Counted from the stretch's first letter, positions 51,535 to 60,027 are shown. The stretch: DNA of 64,000 nt from Streptomyces sp. R302 (GCF_012927245.1 NZ_JABBGE010000005.1:124001-188000); one strand, 5' to 3'. The notes: generated from the sequence alone by a model not told the origin. A program made the numbers and translations.

Positions 51535-51912
51535 TCAGCGGTAGCGGGCGGCGCCGCCGGCGTCGGGCAGCTCGTGCTCGAAGTCGCACGCGGCGAGGGC
51601 CCGGTACCCCATGCCCCACAGGGTCCGCAGCAGCGTGGCCACGGCCTCCACCACCTCGGCGGGCGCCGCGCCGGGCGAGGTCTCGCCCTCCAGGACGGTC
51701 GGCCACGGGAGGAAGTCGTCCGGGTCGGCGCGGTCCCACGTCCGACAGCCGTTGTGGTCGCCCGTGATCCGGAGCGGACCGAGGATCAGGTCGTGCCGCG
51801 CCGTGGTGGGGACCTCGGTGCCGCCCAGGGCGGTCCGGAGACGCTCGACGATCGTCTCAGGATCCGCCACGGCGACGTAGACGTCGAAGAACGCGTACGG
51901 GCCCTCGGTCAC
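51535..51912 (-). CDS. Unknown protein, overlapped by the upstream gene
   Basis: 125 residues from a GTG that overlaps the preceding stop (GTGA). Acidic alpha+beta protein starting TEGPYAFFDVYVAVADPETIVERLRTAL, with an early HDLILGPLRITGDHNG and a C-terminal LWGMGYRALAACDFEHELP. Its size, acidity and tandem partner resemble contact-toxin immunity genes, but that is inference; no family recognised. Confidence 0.75.
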   Translation of the reverse strand: MTEGPYAFFDVYVAVADPETIVERLRTALGGTEVPTTARHDLILGPLRITGDHNGCRTWDRADPDDFLPWPTVLEGETSPGAAPAEVVEAVATLLRTLWGMGYRALAACDFEHELPDAGGAARYR

Positions 51913-52157
51913 GAGCGGCCTCCTGCCTCGGTCGTCGCGGTGGGCCGACGACCGTCCCCGTACGGAGGCGGCACGTCGTCCCACGGGCCGGGGCCGAGCC
52001 GCTCGACCGCCTCGAACCACCGGCCGGCCCGCTCGGCGGGGAGCCGGCCGACCCCATGGGCGAGGCCGTGCCCACGGCGACGGGGGCGGAAGCCGACGAC
52101 CGCGTACGGACCGTCGTACGCCTCCGCGAGCGCGTGGCGTCCGACGCGTGCGCGCAC
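51909..52157 (-). CDS. Small unknown protein, coupled to the next gene
   Basis: 82 residues from a GTG (weak ribosome site). Starts RARVGRHALAEAYDGPYAVVGF and contains RAGRWFEAVERLGPGPWDDVPPPYGDG. Overlaps the 125-residue gene by GTGA. No recognised domain. The pair stands alone and is much shorter than average for this region. Confidence 0.6.
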   Translation of the reverse strand: MRARVGRHALAEAYDGPYAVVGFRPRRRGHGLAHGVGRLPAERAGRWFEAVERLGPGPWDDVPPPYGDGRRPTATTEAGGRS

Positions 52158-52214
52158 CGCCCCGCACCGGAGCCCCGTTGTCGACGCCGCCTTCCGACCC
52201 CTGGGGGAGCCGGC

Positions 52215-52814
52215 TCAGCCGCCCTGCGGCAGTGAGCGCATGGCGACGACCCCGGCGTGACCGGCCGGGCCGCCCTGGCCGGGGACCGCAGCGGGACCCT
52301 GGAGGCCCGCCTGGCCCGGCAGACCCGCGGGGCCCGCCGTCCCGGGCTGGCCGGGCATCGGCTGACCGGGGACCGCGGGAAGAGCCGGAGCCGACATCCC
52401 GGGCTGACCCTGCTGCATCCCCTGCATCCCCTGCTGCATCCCGGGCTGGCTCTGCATTCCAGGCTGTCCCATCGGCGACGGACCGGGCAGCCCGGGACGG
52501 CCCAGCTGCGGCTGCCCCTGCATCCCCTGCATCCCCGGCTGGCCCTGCGTGCCCGGTCCGCCCATCGGCTGTTGACCCTGCATGCCCTGCATCCCCGGCT
52601 GGCCGGGCATCTCCTGCATTCCCTGCATCCCCTGGAGGCCCGTCGGCGCCCCGGCACCCATCGGCGGCTGCTGCGGCGTGGGCGCGGGAAGCTTGATGTA
52701 GCGGCTCAGGTCCCGCAGCACCTCCTCCGCGGTCTGGCGCACGTCACCGGGAACGTCCCCCCGCTCCCGTATGAGCTGGGCGTAGATCGGTGCGGTGCCG
52801 TCCGCGTGGTTCAT
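52215..52814 (-). CDS. Gly-Met-Gln repeat protein with conserved N-terminus
   Basis: 199 residues from ATG 52814. Residues 1-45 (NHADGTAPIYAQLIRERGDV, then DVRQTAEEVLRDLSRYIKLP) look like a folded helical piece. The remaining ~150 are Gly/Met/Gln/Pro: repeats of GMQ, PGMQ and GQPG, with Met every three residues in places (GMQGMQGQQPM). No signal peptide or membrane helix is visible. A repeat this rich in Met, Gln and Pro could be a prion-like or coacervate-forming segment, or bind metal through Met. Function unknown. Confidence 0.8.
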   Translation of the reverse strand: MNHADGTAPIYAQLIRERGDVPGDVRQTAEEVLRDLSRYIKLPAPTPQQPPMGAGAPTGLQGMQGMQEMPGQPGMQGMQGQQPMGGPGTQGQPGMQGMQGQPQLGRPGLPGPSPMGQPGMQSQPGMQQGMQGMQQGQPGMSAPALPAVPGQPMPGQPGTAGPAGLPGQAGLQGPAAVPGQGGPAGHAGVVAMRSLPQGG

Positions 52815-52992
52815 GGAGTCCGTCGCTTCCTGTCAGCTGGGTCGGTGCCGCGCACCGGCGGGCAGACGGCGAGTCTACGGGGAAGCGCCGACAGCCCGCG
52901 GCGCGGGGAGCCCGCCGCCGCCCGCCCGGGGGACCCTGTACGAGACCCTTCGACGGACACGGGCACACCCCCGTCCGTGTCAGGATCGAAGG

Positions 52993-53694
52993 ATGCCTGA
53001 GAAGATCATCGCCGCGTGTGACGGCGCGTCCAAGGGAAATCCCGGCCCCGCCGCCTGGGCCTGGGTCATCGGCCGCGCGGACGGCACCCTGGAGCGCTGG
53101 GAGGCCGGACCGCTCGGCCGCGCCACCAACAACGTGGCCGAACTCACTGCCCTGGAACGGCTCCTGGAGACCCTGGACCCCGCGGCCCCCGCCGAGATCC
53201 GGATGGACTCGCAGTACGCCATGAAGGCCGTCACCACCTGGCTGCCCGGCTGGCGCCGCAAGGGCTGGAAGACGGCCGCCGGCACCCCGGTCGCCAACAA
53301 GGACCTCGTCGTCCGGATCGACGCCCTGCTCACCGGCCGGGACGTCGACTTCGTCTACACCCCCGCGCACCAGACCGACGGCGACCCCCTCAACGACGCC
53401 GCCGACCGGGCCGCCAGCCACAGCGCCAGGACCCAGGAACCCCTCGGCTCGGACGCCGGCTCCGCCCTGCCCGACCCCGAGCCCGCCTCCGCGCGGGCCT
53501 CGGCGCCCCGCACGCCCCGGGCGCGCTCCTCCGCGCCGGGCGGATCCACCGGTTCCGGCGCCCGCCGGAGTCGCCCGTCCGGCGGCACCCTGAAGGCCAA
53601 GTTTCCGGGCCGCTGCCGCTGTGGGCGTGCCTATGACAAGGGGGAGAACATCGCCAAGAACAGTGAGGGCTGGGGCCATCCCACCTGCGTCTGA
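52993..53694 (+). CDS. rnhA: Ribonuclease HI with C-terminal CCHC element
   Basis: 233 residues from ATG 52993. The RNase HI core (1-145) has all catalytic residues: D10 (CDGASKGNPG), E50, D72 and D135, with H126 near D135. It cuts RNA in RNA-DNA hybrids. A ~60-residue Ser/Pro/Arg linker follows, then a compact tail with C208, C210, H229 and C232 that could bind zinc. This tail is not in E. coli RNase HI and may bind nucleic acid. Next hairpin is its terminator. Confidence 0.93.
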   Translation: MPEKIIAACDGASKGNPGPAAWAWVIGRADGTLERWEAGPLGRATNNVAELTALERLLETLDPAAPAEIRMDSQYAMKAVTTWLPGWRRKGWKTAAGTPVANKDLVVRIDALLTGRDVDFVYTPAHQTDGDPLNDAADRAASHSARTQEPLGSDAGSALPDPEPASARASAPRTPRARSSAPGGSTGSGARRSRPSGGTLKAKFPGRCRCGRAYDKGENIAKNSEGWGHPTCV

Positions 53695-53711
53695 GCACTG
53701 AGGCCGTCCGA

Positions 53712-53735
53712 GGGGCGGGCGACCCCGTCCGCCCC
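53712..53735 (+). terminator. Hairpin after ribonuclease H gene
   Basis: GGGGCGG (53712-53718) pairs with CCGCCCC (53729-53735) around a 10-base loop, 17 bases after the stop. The ~280-base gap to 53981 otherwise holds AT-richer, promoter-like sequence and no clear ORF. Confidence 0.55.
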
Positions 53736-53980
53736 CTGAGACCGCCCCGGGGGGCTCTCCGGCAGGCTTCACCCGCGCGTGGATCCGGGTTCTCCGCAGG
53801 TTCTGTTCTCAGAGCAGTTGTGGCTGCATACTGTTCCTCCTCGCACCTGGTGACGAACCGTTTTGCCTGCTCATCCGACGTCTTCGACGTACATCGGCAC
53901 CCGGCGAGATTCCCCCCTTCACTTCCGGCGCACAGCGTCGTGACGGAAGTGACCCCTGCCCGTGAAAGACCCGAGGTTCC

Positions 53981-54664
53981 GTGCCAGTACCTGTTCTCCT
54001 GACCGGGCGCTCCGTGCGCCTGGAGCCGCTGGCGATGCGGCACGCCGAAGCCCTTGCGCGGGCCGGCGAGGCGGACCGATCGGCCTATGCCTTCACTCCC
54101 GTGCCGAACGGCCTGGAATCCGCGCTCGACTACATCGCCCGCGCCCTGGCCGAACAGGCCGCCGGGCGCTGTCTGCCCTTCGCCCTGGTCAGTACCGCCG
54201 ACGACCGGGTGATCGGCTCCACCCGCTTCCTCGAACTCGACTACTGGCGGGGCCCGCTCGTCTGGCCCCCGACCCCCGGCCACCCCCACGGGGATCCGCT
54301 CACCGCGGTCCCCGACGCCGCCGAGATCGGGAACACCTGGATCTCCGGCGACGCCCGGGGCACCGGCATCAACACGGAGGCGAAGCTGCTCATGCTCCGC
54401 CACGCCTTCGACGTCTGGGGCGTCCGCCGGATCACGCTCCGTGCCGACGCCCGGAACACCCGCTCGCGCGTCGCCATCGAACGCCTCGGCGCCACCTGCG
54501 AGGGCACCCGCCGGGCCCACTCGCGCGGCCTCGACGGCGCCGTCCGGGACACGGCCTTCTACTCGATCCTCGACGAGGAATGGCCCACCGTCCGGGACAT
54601 CATCGAGCTGCGCCTGAGATCCCCCCGCCGGGGCAGGGCCCTCCAGGACCTCCTCCCGGCCTGA
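53981..54664 (+). CDS. GNAT-family N-acetyltransferase
   Basis: 227 residues from a GTG at 53981 with CGAGG upstream. RimJ-like layout: GRSVRLEPLAMRHAEALARA, FLELDYWRG, GDARGTGINTEAKLLMLRHAF (acetyl-CoA loop), and a C-terminal RVAIERLGATCEGTRRAH. Larger than minimal GNATs. Upstream sequence (53800-53960) is relatively AT-rich and likely holds its promoter. A strong terminator overlaps the stop. Confidence 0.9.
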   Translation: MPVPVLLTGRSVRLEPLAMRHAEALARAGEADRSAYAFTPVPNGLESALDYIARALAEQAAGRCLPFALVSTADDRVIGSTRFLELDYWRGPLVWPPTPGHPHGDPLTAVPDAAEIGNTWISGDARGTGINTEAKLLMLRHAFDVWGVRRITLRADARNTRSRVAIERLGATCEGTRRAHSRGLDGAVRDTAFYSILDEEWPTVRDIIELRLRSPRRGRALQDLLPA

Positions 54665-54709
54665 ACCACCGGGCGCCGCCTGACCTGCGGGCGGCGCCAC
54701 GGGGTGGTT
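54664..54709 (+). terminator. Nested hairpin terminator
   Basis: Outer stem AACCACC/GGTGGTT (54664-54670, 54703-54709) encloses a perfect 9-bp inner stem GGCGCCGCC/GGCGGCGCC (54672-54680, 54690-54698) with a 9-base loop. It overlaps the last base of the GNAT stop. Confidence 0.75.
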
Positions 54710-54886
54710 CCATGGAGACGACGGGAAGGACTCCGCGTGAGGACACGGAGTAGCGGTCCCCGAGGCCGCGCACCGTGCAATCAGGATCCGCGAGAAGCGG
54801 GTGAGTCCTTCCCGCCCCCTCTTCCCCAACTTCCGCACGCCTTCCCTCGCCGACACCCACCGGGACGGGCGAGGGAGGCGGTGCCC

Positions 54887-56245
54887 ATGAACGGCGGCGC
54901 GTGGACGGTCCTCGCCGTGGCCGGCGTCACGGCCACCTATGCCCTCGGGTCACGTCGGCTGGCGACGACCCCGCTCTCCTCGGCCGTCGTCTTCACCGGC
55001 TGCGGCGTCCTCCTCGGCCCGGCCGTCCTCGGCGTGATCGACACCGACGAGGCCGGGCCCATCACGGCCCTGCTCGAAGCGGCCCTGACCCTGGTCCTGT
55101 TCACGGACGCCATGACCGTCCGCCGCCGCGACCTCACCCGCGGCGGATTCCTGCCCCGCCGGCTGCTCGGGATCGGCCTCCTGCTGAGCATCGCCGCCGG
55201 CTGGCTCCTCGCCTGGCCCCTGCTGCCCGGACTCACCGTCTGGGAGCTCGCCCTCGTCGGCGTGATCCTGGCACCCACCGACGCCGCGCTCGGCAAGTCC
55301 GCGATCTCCGACCGCCGCGTCCCGCCCCTGGTCCGCCAGGGCCTGAATGTCGAGAGCGGCCTCAACGACGGCATGGTCCTGCCCTTCTTCGTGGTCCTCC
55401 TCGCCACGATTCCCGGCACCTCGTACGCGTCCGAGGGCGTGGCCGGCACCTTCTGGCGCTCGCTGCTCCTGAGCACCGTCCTGGGCCTGCTCGTCGGCGG
55501 CGGCGCCGGACAGCTGCTCCAGACCGCCCGGGCGCGCGGCCTGATCACCCGCGAGTGGCGCCACGTCTACGTGCTCGCCGTCGCGGCGGGGGCGTACGAA
55601 CTGGCCGTCGTCGTCGACGGCAGCGGCTTCATCGCCGCCTGGGTCGCCGGCTTCGGCTTCGGCCGCGCCCTGCGGAACATCCCCGCGAGCCCGCCGGGCA
55701 CCACCGCGCCGGGGCGCGACGGGGACCCGGAGGCGGACGGAGACCGGGACACCACCGCGGACCTCGCCGAGGACCTCGGCGGTCTCCTCGCCTCCCTCGC
55801 CCTGCTCCTGTTCGGTGCCGTCCTGCTCGGCCCCGCCCTCCAGCACCTCACCTGGCCGGTCGTCGGCTACGCCGTGCTCAGCCTCACCGTCGTCAGGATG
55901 GTTCCGGTCGCCGTCTCCCTGCTCGGCAGCGGCCTGCGGCTGCCGACCGTCCTCTACATCGGCTGGTTCGGTCCCCGCGGCCTCGCTTCGGTCGTCCTCG
56001 GACTCCTCGTCGCGGAGGAGCACGTCGCGGGCACCGAACTGCTGGGCCGGGTCGTGGCGGTCACGGTCGCCCTGAGCGTCCTCCTTCACGGCGCCACCGC
56101 CTCCGTACTCGCCGGCGCGTACGGCGCCTGGTACCGCCGGGCCTCCGCCGCCGCCCGTGCTCCCGGTCTCAAGGAGTCCGCCGAGGTCCCGCCGGGCCCG
56201 CGTCGCCGCCGGCTGGGACGCCGCCACGAGGGGTCGGGAACCTAG
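54887..56245 (+). CDS. CPA1-type Na+/H+ antiporter
   Basis: 452 residues from ATG 54887 (a GTG six bases earlier is also possible) with GAGGGAGGCGG upstream. Ten to twelve membrane helices. The ion-binding motifs of the NhaP/NHE branch are visible: APTDAALGKSAIS, NVESGLNDGMVLPFFVVLL (ESGxNDG) and GWFGPRGLASVVLGLL. It exchanges Na+ or K+ for H+ across the membrane. An acidic loop (DGDPEADGDRDTTADLAED) lies in the cytoplasmic region, and the C-terminus is a short basic tail. The IS relic begins 100 bases downstream. Confidence 0.92.
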   Translation: MNGGAWTVLAVAGVTATYALGSRRLATTPLSSAVVFTGCGVLLGPAVLGVIDTDEAGPITALLEAALTLVLFTDAMTVRRRDLTRGGFLPRRLLGIGLLLSIAAGWLLAWPLLPGLTVWELALVGVILAPTDAALGKSAISDRRVPPLVRQGLNVESGLNDGMVLPFFVVLLATIPGTSYASEGVAGTFWRSLLLSTVLGLLVGGGAGQLLQTARARGLITREWRHVYVLAVAAGAYELAVVVDGSGFIAAWVAGFGFGRALRNIPASPPGTTAPGRDGDPEADGDRDTTADLAEDLGGLLASLALLLFGAVLLGPALQHLTWPVVGYAVLSLTVVRMVPVAVSLLGSGLRLPTVLYIGWFGPRGLASVVLGLLVAEEHVAGTELLGRVVAVTVALSVLLHGATASVLAGAYGAWYRRASAAARAPGLKESAEVPPGPRRRRLGRRHEGSGT

Positions 56246-56266
56246 TGACCTGGTGTTGAGTCCGTG

Positions 56267-56286
56267 GGTCGCCACGTGAGGCGACC
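56267..56286 (+). terminator. Hairpin between antiporter and IS relic
   Basis: GGTCGCC and GGCGACC (perfect 7 bp) around ACGTGA. Likely the antiporter terminator (22 bases after the stop); it could alternatively be part of the relic's end. Confidence 0.45.
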
Positions 56287-56347
56287 GCTGTTTCAGATTG
56301 CGGTGTTCGCCTGCGGCGGGTCACGCGTTCGCGCTGTGCTGCGGGGG

Positions 56348-57300
56348 ATGGGCGATACCCGGCTGGAACCTGTCGTGCTGTCGGAGGCCGAGCGGCTGAC
56401 GCTGGAGAACTGGGCCAAGTGCCGCTCGACCGCGCAGGGGCTGGCCGTTCGCGCGCGCATCGTGCTGGCGTGCGCGAAGGGCTGGAGCAACACCGTGGTC
56501 GCCGCGCGGCTCGGTGTCGGCACAGGCACCGTGCGTCGCTGGCGAACCCGCTTCCTGCGCGACCGCCTCGACAGGTGGAAGACGTCGTGGCCCGCCCCCT
56601 GGAACAGACTCCTCCCGGCGGGACGCACTGGTCCAAGCGGGAACCGGCCAAGGTCGTGGGTTCTTCCCGGTCGGCGTGCTGAGGATCTGGCACGCCTCCG
56701 GCCTCCAGCCGTGGCGGACGGAGACGCTCAAGATCTCCCCGGACCCGTCCTGATCGACAAGATCCGCGACGTCGTCGGCCTCTGCCTCGCCCCGCCGGCG
56801 AACGCCGTCGTCTTCGCGATGGACGAGGAGCCGCAGATCCAGGCCCTGGAGCGGACCGCGCCGGTGCTGCCCATGATCCCGGGAGTGCCCGAGCGGCGGA
56901 GCTTCGACTACATCCGGCACGGGACCGTCGACCTGTTCGCCGCCCGGAACACCGCCACCGGCAAGGCCCTGGCGGTCCACGTCATCTGCGACAACCTCTC
57001 CGCCCACAAAGCCCCCGTGGTGCACAAGTGGCTCCTCGCGCACCCCCGCTTCCAGCTCCACTTCACCCCGACCTGCTCGTCCTGGATCAACCAGGTCGAA
57101 CGGTGGTTCGCCGAACTGGAACGACGCTGCCTCGCACGTGGGGCGTTCTGCTCACTCGACGCCCTCAAGACCGCGCTCGAAGAGTGGACCAAGGTCTGGA
57201 ACGACGACGCCCGGCCCTTCCAGTGGACCAAGACCGCCGACCGGATCCTCGACCGCATCTGCCGCCACTGCGACAGGATCTCCGAACCGGTCACTGGGCG
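56348..57300 (+). pseudogene. IS630-family transposase relic
   Basis: Homology to IS630-type DDE transposases is spread over all three forward frames: MGDTRLEPVVLSEAERL through TVRRWRTRFLRDRLD (frame 1), QVEDVVARPLEQTPPGGTHW (frame 2), VLRIWHASGLQPWRTETLKIS (frame 3), then DKIRDVVGL, MDEEPQIQALERT, GVPERRSFDYIRHGT and FTPTCSSWINQVERWFAEL (frame 1 again). Two internal pieces are missing (after RLD and after AARNTATG). D, D and E catalytic residues persist, but the frameshifts mean no active enzyme. No stop is present where the original should end. No terminal repeats or duplications were found. Confidence 0.85.
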
Positions 57301-57392
57301 CCGCCGCGCGCCGCGCCGCTCCCGGGACCACCATGGAAGCAGCGCGGGTACCGGCGGGGCCGGTACCCGGCGGAGCGAGAGCGAGGTCCGTC

Positions 57393-57812
57393 ATGGCCAC
57401 CACGCACACCCCTCACCGGTCCCACGGCACCACCCAGCTGTGGGCCGGGGGACTGACCGTCTTCGCCGCCGTCATGCTGGGGATCACCGGAGTCGTCGGT
57501 GTCTTCCGGGGCATCATGGCCATCGCGGAGGACGACGTCTTCCTGACGACGCCGAACTACGTCTTCCGGTTCGACCTGACGGGATGGGGCTGGATCCACC
57601 TCGTCCTCGGCGCCGTCGCGCTCGTCGTGAGCTTCGGCCTCTACAAGGCGTCGATGTGGGCACGGGTGGCCGGCGTGGCCATCGCCGCCCTCGTCGTCAT
57701 CGCCAACTTCCTGTCCCTGCCGTACTACCCCGCCTGGTCGATCCTGATCATCGCGATGTCCGGTTTCGTCATCTGGGCGCTGTGCGTCGTGAAGCCCGAC
57801 GACGCGGCCTGA
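57393..57812 (+). CDS. Four-helix integral membrane protein (DUF7144-like)
   Basis: 139 residues from ATG 57393 with GCGAGG upstream. Four hydrophobic helices are clear (LWAGGLTVFAAVMLGITG, GWGWIHLVLGAVALVVSFGL, VAIAALVVIANF, WSILIIAMSGFVIWAL), with a charged N-terminus and the FRFDLTGWGWIHLV segment common in a family of Streptomyces membrane proteins. Function unknown. It begins ~90 bases after the IS relic. Confidence 0.82.
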   Translation: MATTHTPHRSHGTTQLWAGGLTVFAAVMLGITGVVGVFRGIMAIAEDDVFLTTPNYVFRFDLTGWGWIHLVLGAVALVVSFGLYKASMWARVAGVAIAALVVIANFLSLPYYPAWSILIIAMSGFVIWALCVVKPDDAA

Positions 57813-57824
57813 ATCCCGGGGGCG

Positions 57825-58487
57825 TCACGCCAGCTGGTAGAGGCCGCGGCTGATGAGCCACAGCCCCAGCGCCAGGCACACGCCGATCACCGCGGGCTCC
57901 TTGTGGCGCCGCAGCCAGTCGTGCAGCCCCATCAGGGCGTTCGCGGACCGCTCCGGCGCGAAGACCATCGACAGCTCCATGGCCAGCAGGCTCGACGTCG
58001 CCACGAGGCAGAAGGCGGCCAGGGCCACGACGGACCCGGCCTCGGAGAGATCGGCGTGGACGACGGTGGCGGCCGCGGCGCCGACCATCCCCCACGGCTG
58101 GAGGAGTACGGCGAGGGCCGCGGCGGACCAGAGCGAGGCGCCCTTGCGCGCGGTCCGGTCCGCCGGGTCCTCCTCCGCGGCCTTCGGCGCGACCGCGCCG
58201 CTCCGCACCCGACGCCACCGGTGCACGCCGTAGCCGACCAGACCGACACCGAAGAGCAGCGAGACCCAGAGCGCCGCGACGGACGGCGGCGAGCGGGGCG
58301 CCGGCGGCTCGCCTCCGGTCAGGAGCAGCACCAACGTGATCACCAGCACCAGACACGCCACCCAGGCCAGGATGAACACCAGCCCCTTGCGCACCCCGCG
58401 CGGCGAGGCCAGCACCAGGACGAAGGCCATGACGGGCAGCGGGAAGAGGGTCACCGCCAGCCCGATCAGCAACAGGTCAAGCGCCAT
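57825..58487 (-). CDS. GAP/Sap-family (sulfolipid-addressing-like) membrane protein
   Basis: 220 residues from ATG 58487. Six membrane helices: MALDLLLIGLAVTLFPLPVM starts in the first; later AVLLQPWGMVGAAAATV and LWLISRGLYQLA end it. The start pattern and overall layout fit the GAP family (Sap-type, some implicated in glycopeptidolipid or sulfolipid export in mycobacteria). Substrate unknown here. It converges on the preceding gene (12-base gap). Its leader carries a run of 6-7-base repeats. Confidence 0.8.
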   Translation of the reverse strand: MALDLLLIGLAVTLFPLPVMAFVLVLASPRGVRKGLVFILAWVACLVLVITLVLLLTGGEPPAPRSPPSVAALWVSLLFGVGLVGYGVHRWRRVRSGAVAPKAAEEDPADRTARKGASLWSAAALAVLLQPWGMVGAAAATVVHADLSEAGSVVALAAFCLVATSSLLAMELSMVFAPERSANALMGLHDWLRRHKEPAVIGVCLALGLWLISRGLYQLA

Positions 58488-58500
58488 CGCGACACCACCC

Positions 58501-58552
58501 GGGACCGAGACCGAGACCGAATCCGAAATCCAAAATCCGAGATCCGAAATCC
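58501..58552 (-). repeat. Run of 6- and 7-base repeats in a gene leader
   Basis: On the plus strand the run is GGGACC, GAGACC, GAGACC, GAATCC, then GAAATCC, AAAATCC, GAGATCC, GAAATCC. On the minus strand this reads as repeated GGATTTC-like and GGTCTC units in the untranslated leader of the gene starting at 58487. It is far more AT-rich than its surroundings. Confidence 0.7.
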
Positions 58553-58607
58553 AAGCCGCTTCCGCCCCCGCCCCCCGTACCCGCAAGCCTTGGCGCGCCA
58601 GAGGTCG

Positions 58608-58787
58608 TCACGAACGCCCGACCGAGTCCATGACGCCACGGGCACGTTCACGGAGGCTCCTCACCGCCCCGCGCGCCTTCGCCTTCGCCTGGTCCGTCCT
58701 GCCCTCGGCCTCCAGCCGCTTGTCGCCGGTGAACCTCCCGGCGAGCTCCTTGAACCTGCCCCGGGCCTTGTCGACGGCGCTGCCCAT
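58608..58787 (-). CDS. CsbD-like stress protein
   Basis: 59 residues from ATG 58787 with GAGGAGGG upstream. Short, highly charged and helical: GSAVDKARGRFKELAGRFTG then GRTDQAKAKARGAV, the CsbD pattern. CsbD-family proteins accumulate under general stress and may be intrinsically disordered. It stands alone and is divergent from the HIBCH-like gene. Confidence 0.85.
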   Translation of the reverse strand: MGSAVDKARGRFKELAGRFTGDKRLEAEGRTDQAKAKARGAVRSLRERARGVMDSVGRS

Positions 58788-58914
58788 GACCGCGATCCCT
58801 CCTCGGTACCAGCCCCCGATCCACGCTAGGCCGCCGCGGCTCCCCCCGCCCGTCGGCCCCGGAGCGGGCCGGTAGCGTGGGCCGCGACACAGAGCCGTGC
58901 CAGGGAAGGACCGA

Positions 58915-60027
58915 GTGATCGCCGTGCCCGCCGAGAACCCCGCAGCCGCCTCCGCGGCCCCAGCCGCCCCCGCCGCGCCGGTCGCCCCGGGCCCCGACGT
59001 CCTGCGCCGCACCGACGGCCGCGCCGGATTCCTCACCCTCGACCGGCCCCGGGCCATCAACGCCCTCACCCACCCCATGGTCCGCGCCCTCGACGCCGCC
59101 CTCACCGACTGGGCGGACGACCCGGCCGTCACCACCGTCGTCCTGCGCGGCGCGGGGGAGCGGGGACTGTGCGCCGGCGGAGACATCCGGGCCATCCACG
59201 ACGACGCCCGCGCCGGCGGCACCGCCTCCGCCGCCTTCTGGCGCGACGAGTACCGCCTCAACGCCCGCATCGCCCGCTACCCGAAGCCGTACGTCGCCTT
59301 CATGGACGGCATCGTCATGGGCGGCGGCGTCGGCGTCTCCGCCCACGGCTCCGTCCGCGTCGTCACCGAACGCTCCCGGATCGCCATGCCCGAGACCGGC
59401 ATCGGCTTCGTCCCCGACGTCGGCGGCACCTGGCTCCTCGGCCGCGCCCCCGGCGAACTCGGCACCCATCTCGCCCTCACCGGCGCGCAGATCGGCGCCG
59501 CCGACGCCCTCCTCACCGGCCTCGCCGACCACCACGTCCCCGCCGCCGCGCTCGACGCCCTCGCCGACGACCTCACCCGCCTCCCCGCCGACGAGGCACT
59601 GGCCCGGCACACCGCCCCGGCCGCCCCCGGCGTCCTCGCCGAACAGCGCGAGTGGATCGACGCCTGCTACTCGGCCCCCACCGTCGAGGAGATCGTCGAC
59701 CGCCTCCTGGACTCCGGCGTCCCCGCCGCCAAGGAGACCGCCGACACCCTCCTCGGCAAGTCCCCGACCGCCCTCAAGGCCACCCTCACCGTGCTCCGCG
59801 CCGCCCGCGGACTCGACAGCCTCGAAGCCGTCCTCGACCTGGAGTACCGCGCCTCCTGCGCCGCCCTCACCAGTCACGACCTCGTCGAGGGCATCCGCGC
59901 CCAGGTCGTCGACAAGGACCGGAACCCGCGCTGGGACCCGCCGACGCTCGCCGGCGTCACCGACGCCGCCGTCGCCCGCTACCTCACGCCCCCGCCCGGC
60001 GGCGACCTCGGCCTCGCACCCGCCTGA
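58915..60027 (+). CDS. 3-hydroxyisobutyryl-CoA hydrolase/enoyl-CoA hydratase family
   Basis: 370 residues from a GTG at 58915 with GGAAGGA upstream; an in-frame ATG at 58897 has no site. Crotonase fold: LCAGGDIRAIHDDA, GIVMGGGVGVSAHG and MPETGIGFVPDVGGTW (this last with Glu and Asp of the hydrolase branch). The C-terminal KDRNPRWDPPTL is typical of HIBCH. It cleaves 3-hydroxyisobutyryl-CoA in valine catabolism, or hydrates short enoyl-CoA. Its 3' end overlaps the convergent acyltransferase gene by 44 bases. Confidence 0.9.
   Translation: MIAVPAENPAAASAAPAAPAAPVAPGPDVLRRTDGRAGFLTLDRPRAINALTHPMVRALDAALTDWADDPAVTTVVLRGAGERGLCAGGDIRAIHDDARAGGTASAAFWRDEYRLNARIARYPKPYVAFMDGIVMGGGVGVSAHGSVRVVTERSRIAMPETGIGFVPDVGGTWLLGRAPGELGTHLALTGAQIGAADALLTGLADHHVPAAALDALADDLTRLPADEALARHTAPAAPGVLAEQREWIDACYSAPTVEEIVDRLLDSGVPAAKETADTLLGKSPTALKATLTVLRAARGLDSLEAVLDLEYRASCAALTSHDLVEGIRAQVVDKDRNPRWDPPTLAGVTDAAVARYLTPPPGGDLGLAPA

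Noticed and set aside
52385..52640. Repeats resembling a CRISPR array
   Set aside because: The repeated CCCTGCATC-like units are coding for GMQ tripeptides in a clear ORF, with no spacers of fixed length and no cas genes.
56267..56286. Inverted repeat as IS630 terminal repeat
   Set aside because: Only 7 bp, forms a hairpin with itself, and no matching copy was seen at the other end of the relic.
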